From the NCBI GenBank assembly GCA_009746045.1, contig RPFO01000175.1, positions 3,446,231-3,510,230 of the forward strand: DNA of 64,000 nucleotides. Direction: 5' to 3'. Positions 10,377 through 20,544 of the stretch are shown here, in pieces. Below the pieces are notes generated by a model that had not been told where the DNA came from, did not search any database, and saw nothing but the letters and a program-made list of their open reading frames with translations. A program made the position numbers and the translations under genes. Source of the stretch: Mesostigma viride. Taxonomy: Eukaryota > Streptophyta > Mesostigmatophyceae > Mesostigmatales > Mesostigmataceae. The stretch's first letter is position 1; every line of letters starts with the position of its first letter.

Positions 10377-11557
10377 AAGTCAATGATCAGCAGCCTTGCC
10401 CTTGCCCTTATCCTGGGATGGACCAGCCTTGTCCTTGCTGCCACCCTGAGCTGGCTTGCTCTGACCTTCCTGCCTCAGGTACGAGGGACACTCATTCCTG
10501 AAGTGACCCTTCCCTGGCAGAAATAACATTCCACCTGACTGATGTCCCGTGAGGTCCCACTGCTGGGCCCAGCCTTGGGAGGACCACCCACCCTCTTGAA
10601 GTCAAACTGGGACTGTGGATGTCCCGACTTCGGCGGGGTCCCCCGTCCAGCCCTTCTGTCACGCCCCCTCCTGGACCTTCCTCGACCCCTTGAAGAGGTC
10701 TCAGGCCCTCTCGAGGACGCTGGGCCCCCGTGGCCCGATCCCCTCATGGACTTAACCGCAGGTTCAGTGGCCTCCTCGTCCCCTGACGAGGGCGCTTACC
10801 ACCCACGTACTTGCCGCTGAAACACTCATACAACTGGTCCGTCATGGCTGCCCAGCCATGGACCTGTCGCATGTGGATGGTCACATTATCCATGGTGACC
10901 GGATCCAGCTGCAGCGACTTGAGAAAGTCGCCCATGGCCATCCGATCTGCAACGAAGAATCCCTTGGCCATGGCGTCCTCCCTCAGCTTGACGAAGTCTT
11001 CAAAGGCGTGGACCACTAGCTGCCCCTTGATGGGCTTGTAGTCCAGGTATTCTTGCTTCAGGTGGGACCCATCTATGGTCCTCTTGTCACTCAGGAACGA
11101 CCTGAGTCGCGTCATAAACGCCGCCCAGGTGTCCCCCGCCGTGTCGCTCCCGAACAAACTTGAACAGCCGCCTCGCCGACTGCCTTATGTAGGCACTAGA
11201 CGCCAGGATGCGAAGCTTGTCACCGGTGTATATCTCCGTGTACAAGTTCATGTCCTCTAACATCCTCTCAGCGTCCCGGGGCTGCCAATTGTCCTTGATG
11301 GACTGAAACTGGCCTAGCACCGCGTACCCCTCAGCCACGGTCGGTCGCTTAGGTGCCGCTTGATCTGCGGCTGGCGCGTTCTGACCGCCCTGCGATCCTT
11401 GGCTCTGATCATCTGGCACCGCAGCCTGGTCTCCCAGCGCCTGGCCGTCCCCGCGTCCATCGCGTCCACCGCGTCCATCGCGTCCATCTCGTCCATCCAT
11501 CCCAGCGCCGCGCCGCGCAAAGCCCAAACCGCGCTTGTTGGTCAATAGCTCCCTCAC
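10377..11557 (-). pseudogene. copia-like gag with zinc knuckle, two frameshifts
   Basis: Gag is read in three overlapping frames. 11557-11087 begins MRELLTNKRGLGFARRG with Asp/Gly-rich repeats, then a helical region. 11157-10744 carries the capsid-like segment with LDPVTMDNVTIHMRQVHGW. 10747-10377 is Arg/Gly-rich and ends in a nucleic-acid-binding CCHC knuckle starting CYFCQG. A one-base shift inside the knuckle puts its His and last Cys in another frame. The capsid-to-knuckle switch at about 10745 is a second break. Both could be decay or sequencing error in a G/C-rich stretch. Gag packages the element RNA in cytoplasmic particles. Confidence 0.75.
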
Positions 11558-11739
11558 TCATGATGGCCTCTGTTCAGATCTGCTACAGCCAGCCAAGTGG
11601 CCAAGCAGCAATTAAAGCAATATAAGCTACTGAACAAGAAAGGAAAATGCCAAGTGTTACCACTCAGGCAAGACCACCACGGCGCCCCAGGCGCGTCCTG
11701 GTTCTCCTTGTCGCTGTCACTGTCGCTGTCGCTCACAAA

Positions 11740-12582
11740 TCAGCTCTGGCACCCTGCTACCCGCTGCGCCGTCGTCGACCCGCTGTCGGCCCGCGATGAC
11801 AGAATCGTCACCGTTGTGTAGTAGACAGGTGACAACCCGTCGTTGGCACCCCGCGGATTGTATCTTGGCACCTCGTGGTCGCCAAGCGCCTCGTCGCCTA
11901 GCCCAGCGACGCCCACTGCTCCCACCTCAAGGTCACTATCGTAACCAAGAGGGCGAACTCTTCCCAACGCGTCACACGAACGCGAAGGGGTTGGGGCAGT
12001 TCCTGAAAAGGAACCCTTGCTCGCTCCGGAATCCTGCCGACTCGTGCCGCACGCTGTCCTCCGGTGATGGCTTCCGCTGCCGCCTCGACCTCTGCAAGCC
12101 GCCTGTAGCGCTCCGCTCCGCGTCGCTCACGTCGAACTGGTCCCGCTGCAACACCCTCGTCGCCGATTACGCCTGCGAACGTACGTTGTACACTCGCACC
12201 CGCTGCTGCCGGTACGAACTCGTGTCGCACTGCACCAACTGTCTCCGCAGCCTCTCCTCGCCTGGCCGCCAACTCCGAACGCACCCGCTCAGCTAATGCT
12301 GTAATCACAGTCTGGATGCCGACCAAACCGTGCAGCTCTTCAATGCTCGATGTCGTCGATGCTCCGGTGCTCCGGAATGACGATGGTTTGGACGTGCCGC
12401 AGAATTCGCTCCCAATCCTCGACCTGGTCGTCGACGAATTGCACGAAGTTGCGATTAACAGGTGGACGATCTGCAAGCAATAAAGATAAATCTCGAACCA
12501 CACGACGCAATTCAGGCGAAATTGAACCACCAGCAGACTGCCGAAACCGGAAATTCTGCTGCCGTTGTTCTTCCTGCACCAT
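11740..12582 (-). pseudogene. copia-like 5' open region, possible gag N-terminus or extra ORF
   Basis: Upstream of gag on the minus strand. The frame from 12582 starts MVQEEQRQQNFRFRQSAGG, runs through LLADRPPVNRNFVQFVDDQVEDWERIL, and stops near 12343. The neighbouring frame continues to about 11898 with GIQTVITALAERVRSELAARR and an Ala/Glu/Arg-rich, coiled-coil-like stretch. Together they look like one ORF with a frameshift, placed between the 5' LTR and gag. I do not recognise the family. It may be a gag extension or untranslated leader. Confidence 0.45.
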
Positions 12583-12675
12583 TCACCACCGGACGAACTT
12601 CTCGCGTCGTCAACGCTGCACGCAGCAAACAGCAACGACCCTCCTGGCCGTTCCGTCGAGACTGCTTTTAATTTG

Positions 12676-13371
12676 AGTTAACGTTTTTATAAACGCAATA
12701 TGTAAGGATATGGTTGCAATGCAGCAATGTGTGAATATGGTTGGAAACGGAGCTTTGTTAAATTTATGGGCTTACAGCACTCGTGCACGTGAGGCTTGTA
12801 CACGAGTTTGCCAAGTCAAGGCAACACAAGTGAGGCGGGCTCGCAAGAGATCTGCCCAAATGGCACTGGTCTATTCTTTATATACTTGTGCACTGTGCTT
12901 GCTAGTCCTGAGCAGCCTAGAAGGCCTGCTCAGTAATAACACTCCCGGTACAGTATTAACTACCTGTACAGCGCCCAGTTCCTATACAGTAGGTCTGCCA
13001 TACAGGCACAGTGACCACAGAGCACAGTCCACAGTGACTATTGCATCTGCACCTAGAAGTCCAGGACTAAGCCTGCGGTACCAACAGACCACAGGTTAAG
13101 GTTCCTATTTCCTGCGTACGACGTATTAATCCAATACCGTCGTAGGTTCAGCACCTAATTCCTGTCAGCCCAGGAATTACTGTCGACCCCATATGTCGTC
13201 GGCAAATATTCACGTCCGACTTAGACGAACAGCCGGCTCGCGCTCGCGCGCGACCGGGAAGTCGGAACGCCATAACTTTCTTGATACTTGTCGGAATGAA
13301 CTCGTTCCGGTGCCGCTGGAATCGCAGAGATATGCCAAATCAGGTACACGCCAATGCGCTTGGCGTTAACT
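12676..13371 (-). repeat. copia-like 5' LTR
   Basis: Right-hand LTR, upstream in the sense of transcription, 696 bp, with the same terminal octamers as the left copy. It is followed by the CTATG duplication at 13372-13376. The bases just inside it (12660-12675, minus strand CAAATTAAAAGCAG) do not match the common initiator-Met primer site, so the priming tRNA is unknown. Confidence 0.95.
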
Positions 13372-14187
13372 CTATGTGGATCATAGGAAGTGCACGGGAC
13401 CCTGTGACCACTGTGATACCTTGTCAAAGGCCATAACTGCTCTCAACAAGGCCGGAGGGAGAGATAGGCTCTGAGGACTTTGTGGAGGAGGTCTTATCAA
13501 GCTGCACCCTCTCCTGTATGAGATTGGCTCTCCTTTTGTGGCTCATCTGCTGCACAGGATGTTTGCTTTGGAGCCCACTCCTGAGCTTGACAGGAGGCCT
13601 GCTGAGGGACAGGATCGACCTGATGGCAGCCTTGCCTGAGGCTTTGAAGGAGGCTTTCAGCCAGTTCCAACCAGTGGGCAAGGGGGAAGCCTCTTATCTG
13701 GAGCTGCTGGAGCTGGCTATCCAGCAGGGCGACTTTGACTTGGCTCCTTCTCAGTCCTGCTCTGTCAGAGGATGTATCCCTTTGGAGACCTCCAACCTGT
13801 TCTGCCACTTGGGGATGCCCAGGTTTACTGTGGAGCTCAAGACTTGTCTGACGCCCTTAAGGGTTCTGGTACCCCTGATAGGTGCTAGGTGGCCTGTGGT
13901 CAAGGCCTTTCTGCAGTTCTGGTGGGCGTATATACAGGTCGTGGGTGAGCAGGCACAAGACGTCCTCTCAGTGGGTCTGGGACCCTGAGTGTCAGTCTGT
14001 GGTCACTCTTTCTTACCCAGGGTCCTGCAGCCGTTATGCTGCCCAGATGGTGAAGGGAGCTGCTGAGACTTGTATGGTGGTGCAGGTCAGCAAGAACTGG
14101 TCTGAGCTAGCTCACATGGTGGAGCAGTTCCCAGTCTTTGGGCCCAAGGGCAGGGATGGCCAGAATGGGGGATGGTACAGCCTGTGA
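13372..14187 (+). pseudogene. gypsy1 third ORF, 3' half
   Basis: Continues the ORF interrupted at 5356. It opens with HRKCTGPC (Cys-x3-Cys-x2-Cys with the following HC), followed by broken frames with MRLALLLWLICCTGCLLW as an out-of-frame reading. The homologous frames are LPEALKEAFSQFQPVGKGEA, then ETSNLFCHLGMPRFTVELKT and LRVLVPLIGARWPVVKAFLQFWWAY (to 13935), and finally AAETCMVVQVSKNWSELAHM, ending at 14187. Gypsy2 encodes the same order at 26014-27000. The domain is conserved between copies, yet I do not recognise it. Confidence 0.78.
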
Positions 14188-14574
14188 GAAGATGGGCTTG
14201 GAAGAAGGTTGGGGGAATAAGGGGGAAGCAAGAAGGAGTTGGACTGTGGTGTGAGGGGGGGATTCCAGGATGGATGATGGGGGAGACTCCAGTCCAGTTT
14301 TGATGTTCCAGTCCAGAGCTCCAGTTCCAGAATGCTGAAGAGTTGACTTCCAGTGTTGCTGTGTTTGATGGTTTTAAGAGGTAGACTAAGATGTGATTAT
14401 TCTCTTCTGAGGACTTGAGACTAGATGTTTATGAGATAGGAGGCCCTGGTTACAGGGATGTAAAAACCCATCTGCTTTTCCCAAGAGATGGTGGATTTCT
14501 GTTCAATGTTACTTCTCCTCAATGGATCAGTAGTGGTTTGTGGAACTGGTGGTTCTAATCTTGAGGGGGAGATA
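14188..14574 (+). other. gypsy1 3' non-coding region with polypurine tract
   Basis: No gene seen. It ends in TTGAGGGGGAGATA directly before the LTR. The same GAGGGGGAGA purine tract stands at the matching place in gypsy2, so it is the likely plus-strand primer. Confidence 0.75.
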
Positions 14575-15291
14575 TGTAACAAGCAAAAATGATTTGTTGT
14601 TACATCCCTTGTTTTGTGAACGTTTGGCGTTTATTTGAGGACTTTTGGATCAGTATTGAGAAAGTTGTGAGATTTCTAAGACGGTGGTACTTGGAACTTA
14701 GTAGACTTTGTCAACCGACTGTCAGGAGCCCTCATTGGTCGTGGCCTGATCCACGTGGGGTTATAGTTTGTTGGTCGGTACTACCAAGTCTTAAATGATC
14801 CTTTGGGACTTTAGTGCTTACTACAGACCTGGGATCTCACGAATAGATTCTGCCAGGCTGATTGTGGTGTTGTTCTGTTTTGTGTGACTAGGATGGATAC
14901 GAAGATGTTGTTGAGAATTCCATGATTCTGATTGGTTCCCTTCAGGCTAAGGTTGAGGCTAGTTCCACAAGCACGTCGATATCATGGACGTGGGGTCGCC
15001 ATTGTCACTACGTTGGTTTTGATCCATCATGGTATAATATTAAAGCTTGTCTTTGTTGTCCATTCATAAAGCTCTTTGGTACTAGACTACTTGCAGTTCC
15101 ACAGAAGGCGTCTAGGGCACACGCTTGTCGTTGTGTCTACAAGGGGTTGTGGTTCCTTTAATCACGTCGCTGTGGAATCTTCACCTCAACGTTGCCTGGA
15201 TACATGAAGTTCTGTGACCCAAGAAAGCAACCCAGGTAAAAGATCTTTCGTATTGGACTATGGATGATGATGATCATTTTTAGTCGTTACA
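14575..15291 (+). repeat. gypsy1 3' LTR
   Basis: Starts TGTAACAAGC and ends AGTCGTTACA, with TG...CA ends and inverted TGTAAC/GTTACA. It is 717 bp, about 60 bp shorter than the gypsy2 LTRs, which carry a tandem duplication of a segment containing CCACGTGGGGTTATAG-like sequence. Here that segment occurs once (about 14718-14785). The paired 5' LTR lies outside the window. Confidence 0.93.
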
Positions 15292-16590
15292 ATCCCCTCC
15301 CGGTGCCGACGGGAGTACCTGTTGGCCCTGGACGCCCGGGCGGATGTCGACGAGCTGGACAAGGGCGCCCCCAACGCCGCCATTTTTGCGGGCTTTGCGG
15401 CCCGTGCCCCGTTAATTGCTGGCGGCCCGGCACCTGCCGGTCATGCCCCGCCGCCGCCCCGGCCCGCTCTACCGCCAGGACCCCATGCAAGGTCTTGGCC
15501 GCCCGGCACCGCCTCAAGCGTAACCGGGACCCGCTGCAGAAACCGGTGCTCAAGGCCGCCCTCGTGGAGGCCTACGAGCACGCTCAGGACGCGGAGGCGG
15601 CCCAGTGCATCGCCGATGCCAAGGCCTGCCAGGCTCGCAACCAGGGCAAGGACATATGTGGTACCACCTCGACCGGCTCGGCGGCCGGCGGCAGCGCACC
15701 CCGGTGGAGCACACGGGGGACGGCACGGCGCCGGTCAGCCTTGACCGCTGGTTGGCCCACAATGTTTCCTTGACCGGTGGGGCTCGCGCCCCCCCCCGCC
15801 GCTTCACCCCGAGACGGCCGCCCGCCTCAGGGTTGCCGGACCCCCGCCGCCGCCAGCGCCCCCCTCCTCGGCCGCGGACTATACCAAGTCCCCGCCTTGC
15901 AGGAGGGCTGCCTTGCCACTGACGACGTCGTCCCCCCCTTCACTTTGAAGGAATTGGACGGCGCCCTTGCTCGCCTGCGGTACGATGCGGCGGTCGGTGC
16001 CGACCACCTTTCTGCTGAGCTGCTGAAGACCCCTGATCCGGCGGTTAGGGATCTTCTGCTGGCGTTCTGCAACCGTGTTCTGCTTTCTGACGAGCCTCCG
16101 CCTGCTGAGTGGCAGACGGCCATCCGCGTCATGCTGTACAAGAATTAAGGGCTCTGCTGCTGACCCCGGTAACTACAGGGGTGTCTGCCTCCAGAGCGGC
16201 GCGCTGAAGGTCTTCATGCGCATGATGCTGCACAGGCTCCGCGCCGCGCTGGACCCACACCTGGGTGAGTCTCAGATGGGTTTCCGTCGTGGTCGTAACA
16301 CTGTCATGGCTGTGTTTGTCGCGCGCCGGTTGATAGAGGAGGTGCGTCGCCTTCCCCCTGACAGTTTGCCGCTGGTCTTCATTTTTGTTGACTACATATC
16401 AAGGCCTTTGACACGGTCCTCTGGGAGGCTCTTTGGGCCATCCTAGCTCTGGATCGAGTGCCACCTGCCTTTATTGCTGCCATTCGCCGACTGTATGAGG
16501 GCTCACAGGCAGTAGTGCGGACTGCGGAAGGCACCACCCCACCATTCCCCCTTCACCACGGGGTGTGGCAAGGTTGTGTCCTGTCCCCAT
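15292..16590 (+). pseudogene. RTE-like LINE ORF2 fragment, RT first half (frameshifted)
   Basis: Abuts the gypsy1 LTR, so gypsy1 probably inserted into this LINE; the other half lies left of the window. Readable pieces are YLLALDARADVDELDKGAP, a charged linker, FTLKELDGALARLRYDAAVGADHLSAELL, LLLAFCNRVLLSDEPPPAEW, DPGNYRGVCLQSGALKVF, SQMGFRRGRN and VFIFVDY (the first RT Asp region), then AAIRRLYEGSQAVVRT and HHGVWQGCVLSP. It breaks off at 16590, where a TTAA-repeat tail of a minus-strand element begins. Several one-base shifts are present (for example near 16145 and 16398). Confidence 0.87.
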
Positions 16591-17215
16591 TAATTAATTA
16601 ATTAATTATCAACATCATTCCGTTGGGAGTAGATGTAGCACATAGCCCTGAGAAGGGGCATATGGCTTTTAATACATTCTAGGCTACTTCATGCAAGGGT
16701 GGGAATGTAAGCTACCCCTGCTCTAGGTGCACCAGGGCACCCGCACCCTCATGGTCTATCACGCTATGCCCGGGTAAGGGGGGAGCATGCCTGTGAGGGG
16801 GAAGATCATCATGGCTATACAAAAACTAGAGCGTGGCATCTCAGCAGAGAGCAGCTCTCTGCATGGGCACAGCATTACTAAATAAAACTAGGCATCGTCT
16901 GGAGTGTGGCTCATCATAGGCACACATGTACATGATTAAATAAAGCGCGTGGCTTAGCTGGAATAGGGCCTCTAGGAGGCGTACATGTACATGGCCACGG
17001 TCTATCTATTCTACACTACTACTGCTGTATTCCCCTAAGCTGGGGCGTCTGGAGTCGCTGGGGCCGCGGGGGTCGCCTGCCAGGGCTTGTGGCCGACGTA
17101 GATGGCCGCCCCCTTCCAGTACACCGGCTGCCCCGCCTTGGTCTGCCGGAGCTGGAGGTAGGTCGGCCATAGCTCCAAGTCCCCATACCTGTTCATTATT
17201 GTCGTGGATCACGTC
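16591..17215 (-). mobile_element. ORF1-only LINE derivative, copy 1 (tail type A)
   Basis: Minus-strand element whose 3' end is the TTAATTAA repeat at 16591-16610, followed inward by the LINE hairpin motif and a roughly 450-bp 3' UTR shared with copy 2. The coding end (about 17210-17035) translates to YLQLRQTKAGQPVYWKGAAI, ending in an HKPW tail. This is homologous to the C-terminus of the ORF1 proteins at 20923 and 37403. No ORF2 lies between ORF1 and the tail. The 5' limit is not clear. Confidence 0.7.
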
Positions 17216-18123
17216 ATGCGCCGGGCACGTGCGCGCTTTACTGCTCTTAAGGTTAAAGATGACATTATATTGTTAATGAATTGATGAATAACATCAATGG
17301 GTATTAGATACCAATAAGTAGAGCAACTACTATCGTCAACTAATATGAAAAGAGTGAACTAATATGTACAGGCCTGGCCAAAATATCAATGAGACAACCG
17401 GCGCAGGCCAGAAATCTGGAAATATAATTACATACAAAAATATACACAAAATATACATAACATATACACCAGACGCAAGCAGGTTAAGTGTGCTTGTCTT
17501 CACCTACACCTCACATCGTCTAGTCAAAGTCTGACGTACGAAGTATAAGTTAAATGAGCCAACTATCCTGGACGCATTATAGACATGATATATGATTAGG
17601 ACATATGAAAAGAGACAAGTACATATGTACACTGGTCTGACCCTGGCTGGGCATAGCCTAAAGTGTTACAATATCCTAGCACCTCTCTAGTGGAGAGGTA
17701 ATTGCCATAATAGGCAGCCAAAGAGCGATCAACATTAGTGCAATGATGCCGACATCGTAAGGCGCAACAAGCTGAGGCCATGAAGGCAATCCTTATTGTA
17801 CAATAAGCAACGCAATCACCACCTAGAGTGGGAGCGCCGGGGTCCGCAGGCTGACAAGCTAGCCACGGTTGCAGCATCATACGGTGCCTGCCTTGCGTGA
17901 GAGCCGCATGCAGTCTTCAAAGCTTCCGGCCCCCATGGTTCACCAAAACACCCCCCTCACGCCGCGCTCTGTAAAAGGGGGGGATGTTTCTATCCCTATC
18001 ATCAAGGCGATACGTCAAGTTTGCCTGGTTATGGCAAACGAGCAACTTGGCCCCCCTCTCGCTATCACCTGCCGCCGTTGGCCTGCTGACAACTGAGCAC
18101 CGCGCACTTGCAGTAGCCCCCAC
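17216..18123. other. A/T-rich non-coding stretch
   Basis: No supported gene. It contains short repeats of 'ACATATAC/ACAAAAATATAC' type near 17420-17470. It may be the 3' flank of the minus-strand coding exons at 18124-18725 or the remnant of another element. Confidence 0.4.
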
Positions 18124-18725
18124 CTTGCAGTCGTGCACCAGCCGGACCTCACTGGTGACACGATATATGGGGAACAGGTCGCCTGCAAGAAGCGATGGTG
18201 AGCCAGCCGGCGATGGTGGGCCAGCCATAGCGAGGATGCACAGCAGAGAATTCACACAAGAATTAGCTCAAGGAATTAACACAGGGGGGATGAAAAACAC
18301 ATGGGGAAGTACATATACTAGTAATTTCTGGGAAATGGTCTAATTCAATTAGTTGTGCTTGAGGACACCATGATAAGGTACCACACCTACAAAAACTCAT
18401 GAGGTATATTATGATGGCTAATGCATGTAACCTTACCCGGGCGAGGCGCCAAGTCCCTTTCGAACAGGGGAAATCGCTGCCGTGGGCTGCAGCTCTCGAG
18501 ATCTTCAAACCACGTCGGAATGATCCACACATAGTCCTTGTCGTCATTACCCCTGATCGAGACGACCTCCGTCACCTCGCATAACCAGTGCTTGCCATTG
18601 TCCTCCTCCAGTACATACTCGGCGGGGTCCACAGCAGCGCCGTCGCGGTAATCCCTCACCCATATATGTATTGCTTTATTATGGCCTAGGCCGCCTAGCC
18701 ACCTGCATGCTGACCTTCGTAGCAC
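18124..18725 (-). CDS. two spliced exons of an unidentified protein (BAH-like or transposon C-terminus?)
   Basis: Upstream exon, open from about 18690 down to 18437, contains DPAEYVLEEDNGKHWLCEVT, DDKDYVWIIPTWFEDLE and PLFERDLAPRP. It ends CCCGG followed by a GTAAGG donor. After a 254-bp intron with a TTCTTGCAG acceptor, the second exon (18182-18124) continues in phase with DLFPIYRVTSEVRLVHDCK before GTGGGG. The phase match supports a real splice. The 'YVLEED...W..E...W' spacing recalls BAH-type domains and C-termini of some algal transposon proteins, but I cannot assign it. The start and any further exons are not identified. Confidence 0.5.
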
Positions 18726-18859
18726 CGTGTACGGCTCAGCATACTACCGGCTACCTTCGTTGTTCAGAAATATGCATGCACGCATGTCCGTCTACCCGCA
18801 CACTTCAGTCTACAGTTTCGTTGTGTCAGACTGACAAATTCCCCCGCCATGTCACCCAC

Positions 18860-18985
18860 TGGTGCTGAGTAGAGTATAGTTATAAGATTTTCTAGATTAG
18901 CTTATTAGAGTTCGCTTAGTTAGGTCTCGCGGCTTCGCTCACCTCCATCCATCACGCAAGGGAATACGTGCTACATGATCTCCCC
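18860..18985 (+). repeat. LINE 3' UTR/tail fragment (type A, plus strand)
   Basis: Closely matches the 3' end of the LINE at 2844-3892: TTTTCTAGATTAGCTTATTA, then the CCTCCATCCATCAC segment and GTGCTACATGATCTCCCC. It ends in a TTAATTAA run that meets the tail of the minus-strand copy 2 element tail to tail. This is an extremely 5'-truncated LINE insertion. Confidence 0.75.
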
Positions 18986-20540
18986 ATTAATTAATTAATT
19001 ACTAAATTAAAGGAACATGTAACTCCGTTGGGAGTATATGTATAGCACATATCCCGGAGAAGGGGCATATGGCTTTTAATACATTCTGGGCTACTTCCTG
19101 CAAGGGTGGGGATGTAAGTAAACGACACTTGCTCTACGTGCAGCGATGGCACCTGCATGCACCACCACGATCTAGTATCAGAGCCCGGTTAAAGGCCCGT
19201 CATGGGGTGGAAGATCATCATGGCTATACAAAGGCTAGGGCGTGGCTTCTCATCAGAGAGTGACTCTCTGTATAGGCAGGGCTGAGCTAAATTCTTAATG
19301 CAACATCCATGGGGGTCCCATCATATAGGCATGGCTTGCATGGCTAAATTCTGAAGGCGTCATCCATGGGGGCCATTATGGGCGCACATGCGCGTAGGCC
19401 ACATATGCTAGCTTAGTAGGCTTAAGCCTGACTAATCTACACTACTGTCTGTTATATATTCCCTAGCTATAGACTGAGGTTGCTGGGGTGCAGCAGGAGG
19501 TGCCTGCTGGCCAGGGCTTGTGGTCAACGTGGATGACCGCCCCCCTCCAGTATACCGGTTTCCCCCCTGCGCTCTGCCGGAGCTGAAGGTAGGTCGGCCA
19601 TAGTAGCTCCCGTCGCCGTTGTTCAGTGCCGGGCCAGGGTCAAGCTAGTCATCGTCCAGCGTGAAGTGAGTCCCCGAGAGCTTCTTGCGGCATTTAAGGA
19701 AAGACAGCTTGTCCGCCATGGTGAGGAGCACGGGTGCCGGGCCAGCCTTACCCCGCGCGCGGGGGAGGCGGACAGCAGACATCCGCAGCTCATGCGCGAG
19801 TGACTCAGGTGCATGGGGGCAAAAATGCCATGAGAAGCGTCTCCGAGGTCTCACCTACCGGCTGGTCGAAGTGCTTGACGATGACATTGTGGCTGCGCTT
19901 GTCGAGCTCGGCCTCCTCACGAAGGTCGAGTGCTTGTTGCTTGAGCTGCATGTGCCGCGATGGTGGAGCCTGGTGGTGGAGGTCACTGGTGTGGTGCATG
20001 CTTAATTAAGCAAGTCCGCCCAGGTCTGGGTGCATGGAAGGAGCATCGCTGCATGGCCGGGCCAGCAGATGCCGGCTGGGCAGCGATTTCCTTCACCGCC
20101 TGGGCGGTGAGGCCTGCGGTGTCGTGCTGAAGCACTCAAGGGCGGTGGCCGGGTGGCGTGGATCGAGGCGCTAATTGTCGAGGTCGAGGAGCTGGGCCTT
20201 AATTGATGTCGGCAGTGGATCGAGGCGGAAATGGCAGTGGAGGTGGAGGTGACGGTGTGCCAGTGGAACTTTAGGTGAGGGAGCTCAGTAGCCAGCGTGC
20301 CTCCCATTGCTGCCACATGCATCGGCAGCAAGGGGGGTCACGTGCGTGCTGCTGGAAGGCTTCCGTAAGGATGGAACGGAGTTTGGGTGCGGAGATGGAT
20401 GGAGCCCAGATCTCCGCGTCGGTGCGCCGGAGGTGCGGAGCAGAGGATGATGTGCTGGAGTTGGGGGCGGGCGCACCCGAACAGAAAGCTGCGCAGCGCA
20501 TCAGTTACATACCCACCACATTGTAGAACTGGGTGCCGTC
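18986..20540 (-). mobile_element. ORF1-only LINE derivative, copy 2 (tail type A)
   Basis: Minus-strand element with a TTAATTAA tail near 18986-19010 and a 3' UTR like copy 1 (GGGGCATATGGCTTTTAATA at about 19063). The ORF1 C-terminal region (about 19855-19480) has ELRMSAVRLPRARGK, ADKLSFLKCRKKLSGTHFTL and PVYWRGAVIHVDHKPW in adjacent frames. Upstream minus-strand frames to about 20500 (for example RTDAEIWAPSISAPKLRSIL) may be the N-terminal part. The 5' boundary is uncertain. Frameshifts make it a dead copy. Confidence 0.65.
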
Positions 20541-20544
20541 GGGG

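Larger units (their letters stand above)
5357..13371 (-). mobile_element. complete Ty1/copia-like LTR retrotransposon (coding on minus strand)
   Basis: An 8,015-bp element flanked by the 5-bp duplication CTATG (5352-5356 and 13372-13376). It is bounded by two LTRs of 686 and 696 bp that start AGTTAACG and end CGTTAACT. Internal genes on the minus strand are a 5' ORF, gag, and one long pol frame of 1,185 codons. The two LTRs differ at roughly 15 positions or short indels, so the insertion is fairly recent. Pol is still open, but gag shows frameshifts. It sits inside the third ORF of gypsy1. Confidence 0.95.
1..15291 (+). mobile_element. Ty3/gypsy chromovirus 'gypsy1', 5' end outside window, hit by a LINE and a copia element
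   Basis: Plus-strand gypsy element closely related to the complete copy at 24838-34303. Reading left to right it holds the end of protease, reverse transcriptase, RNase H, integrase with chromodomain, a third ORF, a purine tract and the 3' LTR (14575-15291). The 5' LTR and gag lie left of the window. Coding sequence is cut at 2843/3893 by a LINE and at 5356/13372 by a copia-like element. Each insertion is flanked by a target duplication and resumes at the base expected from the intact copy. Numerous one-base shifts make it a dead copy as read here. Confidence 0.93.

Noticed and set aside
13482-13640. Hydrophobic peptide LRLALLLWLICCTGCLLWSP as a signal peptide or membrane anchor
   Set aside because: It is an out-of-frame reading of the gypsy third ORF; the homologous frame in gypsy2 reads EEVLSQLHTSLYEIGSPFVG there.
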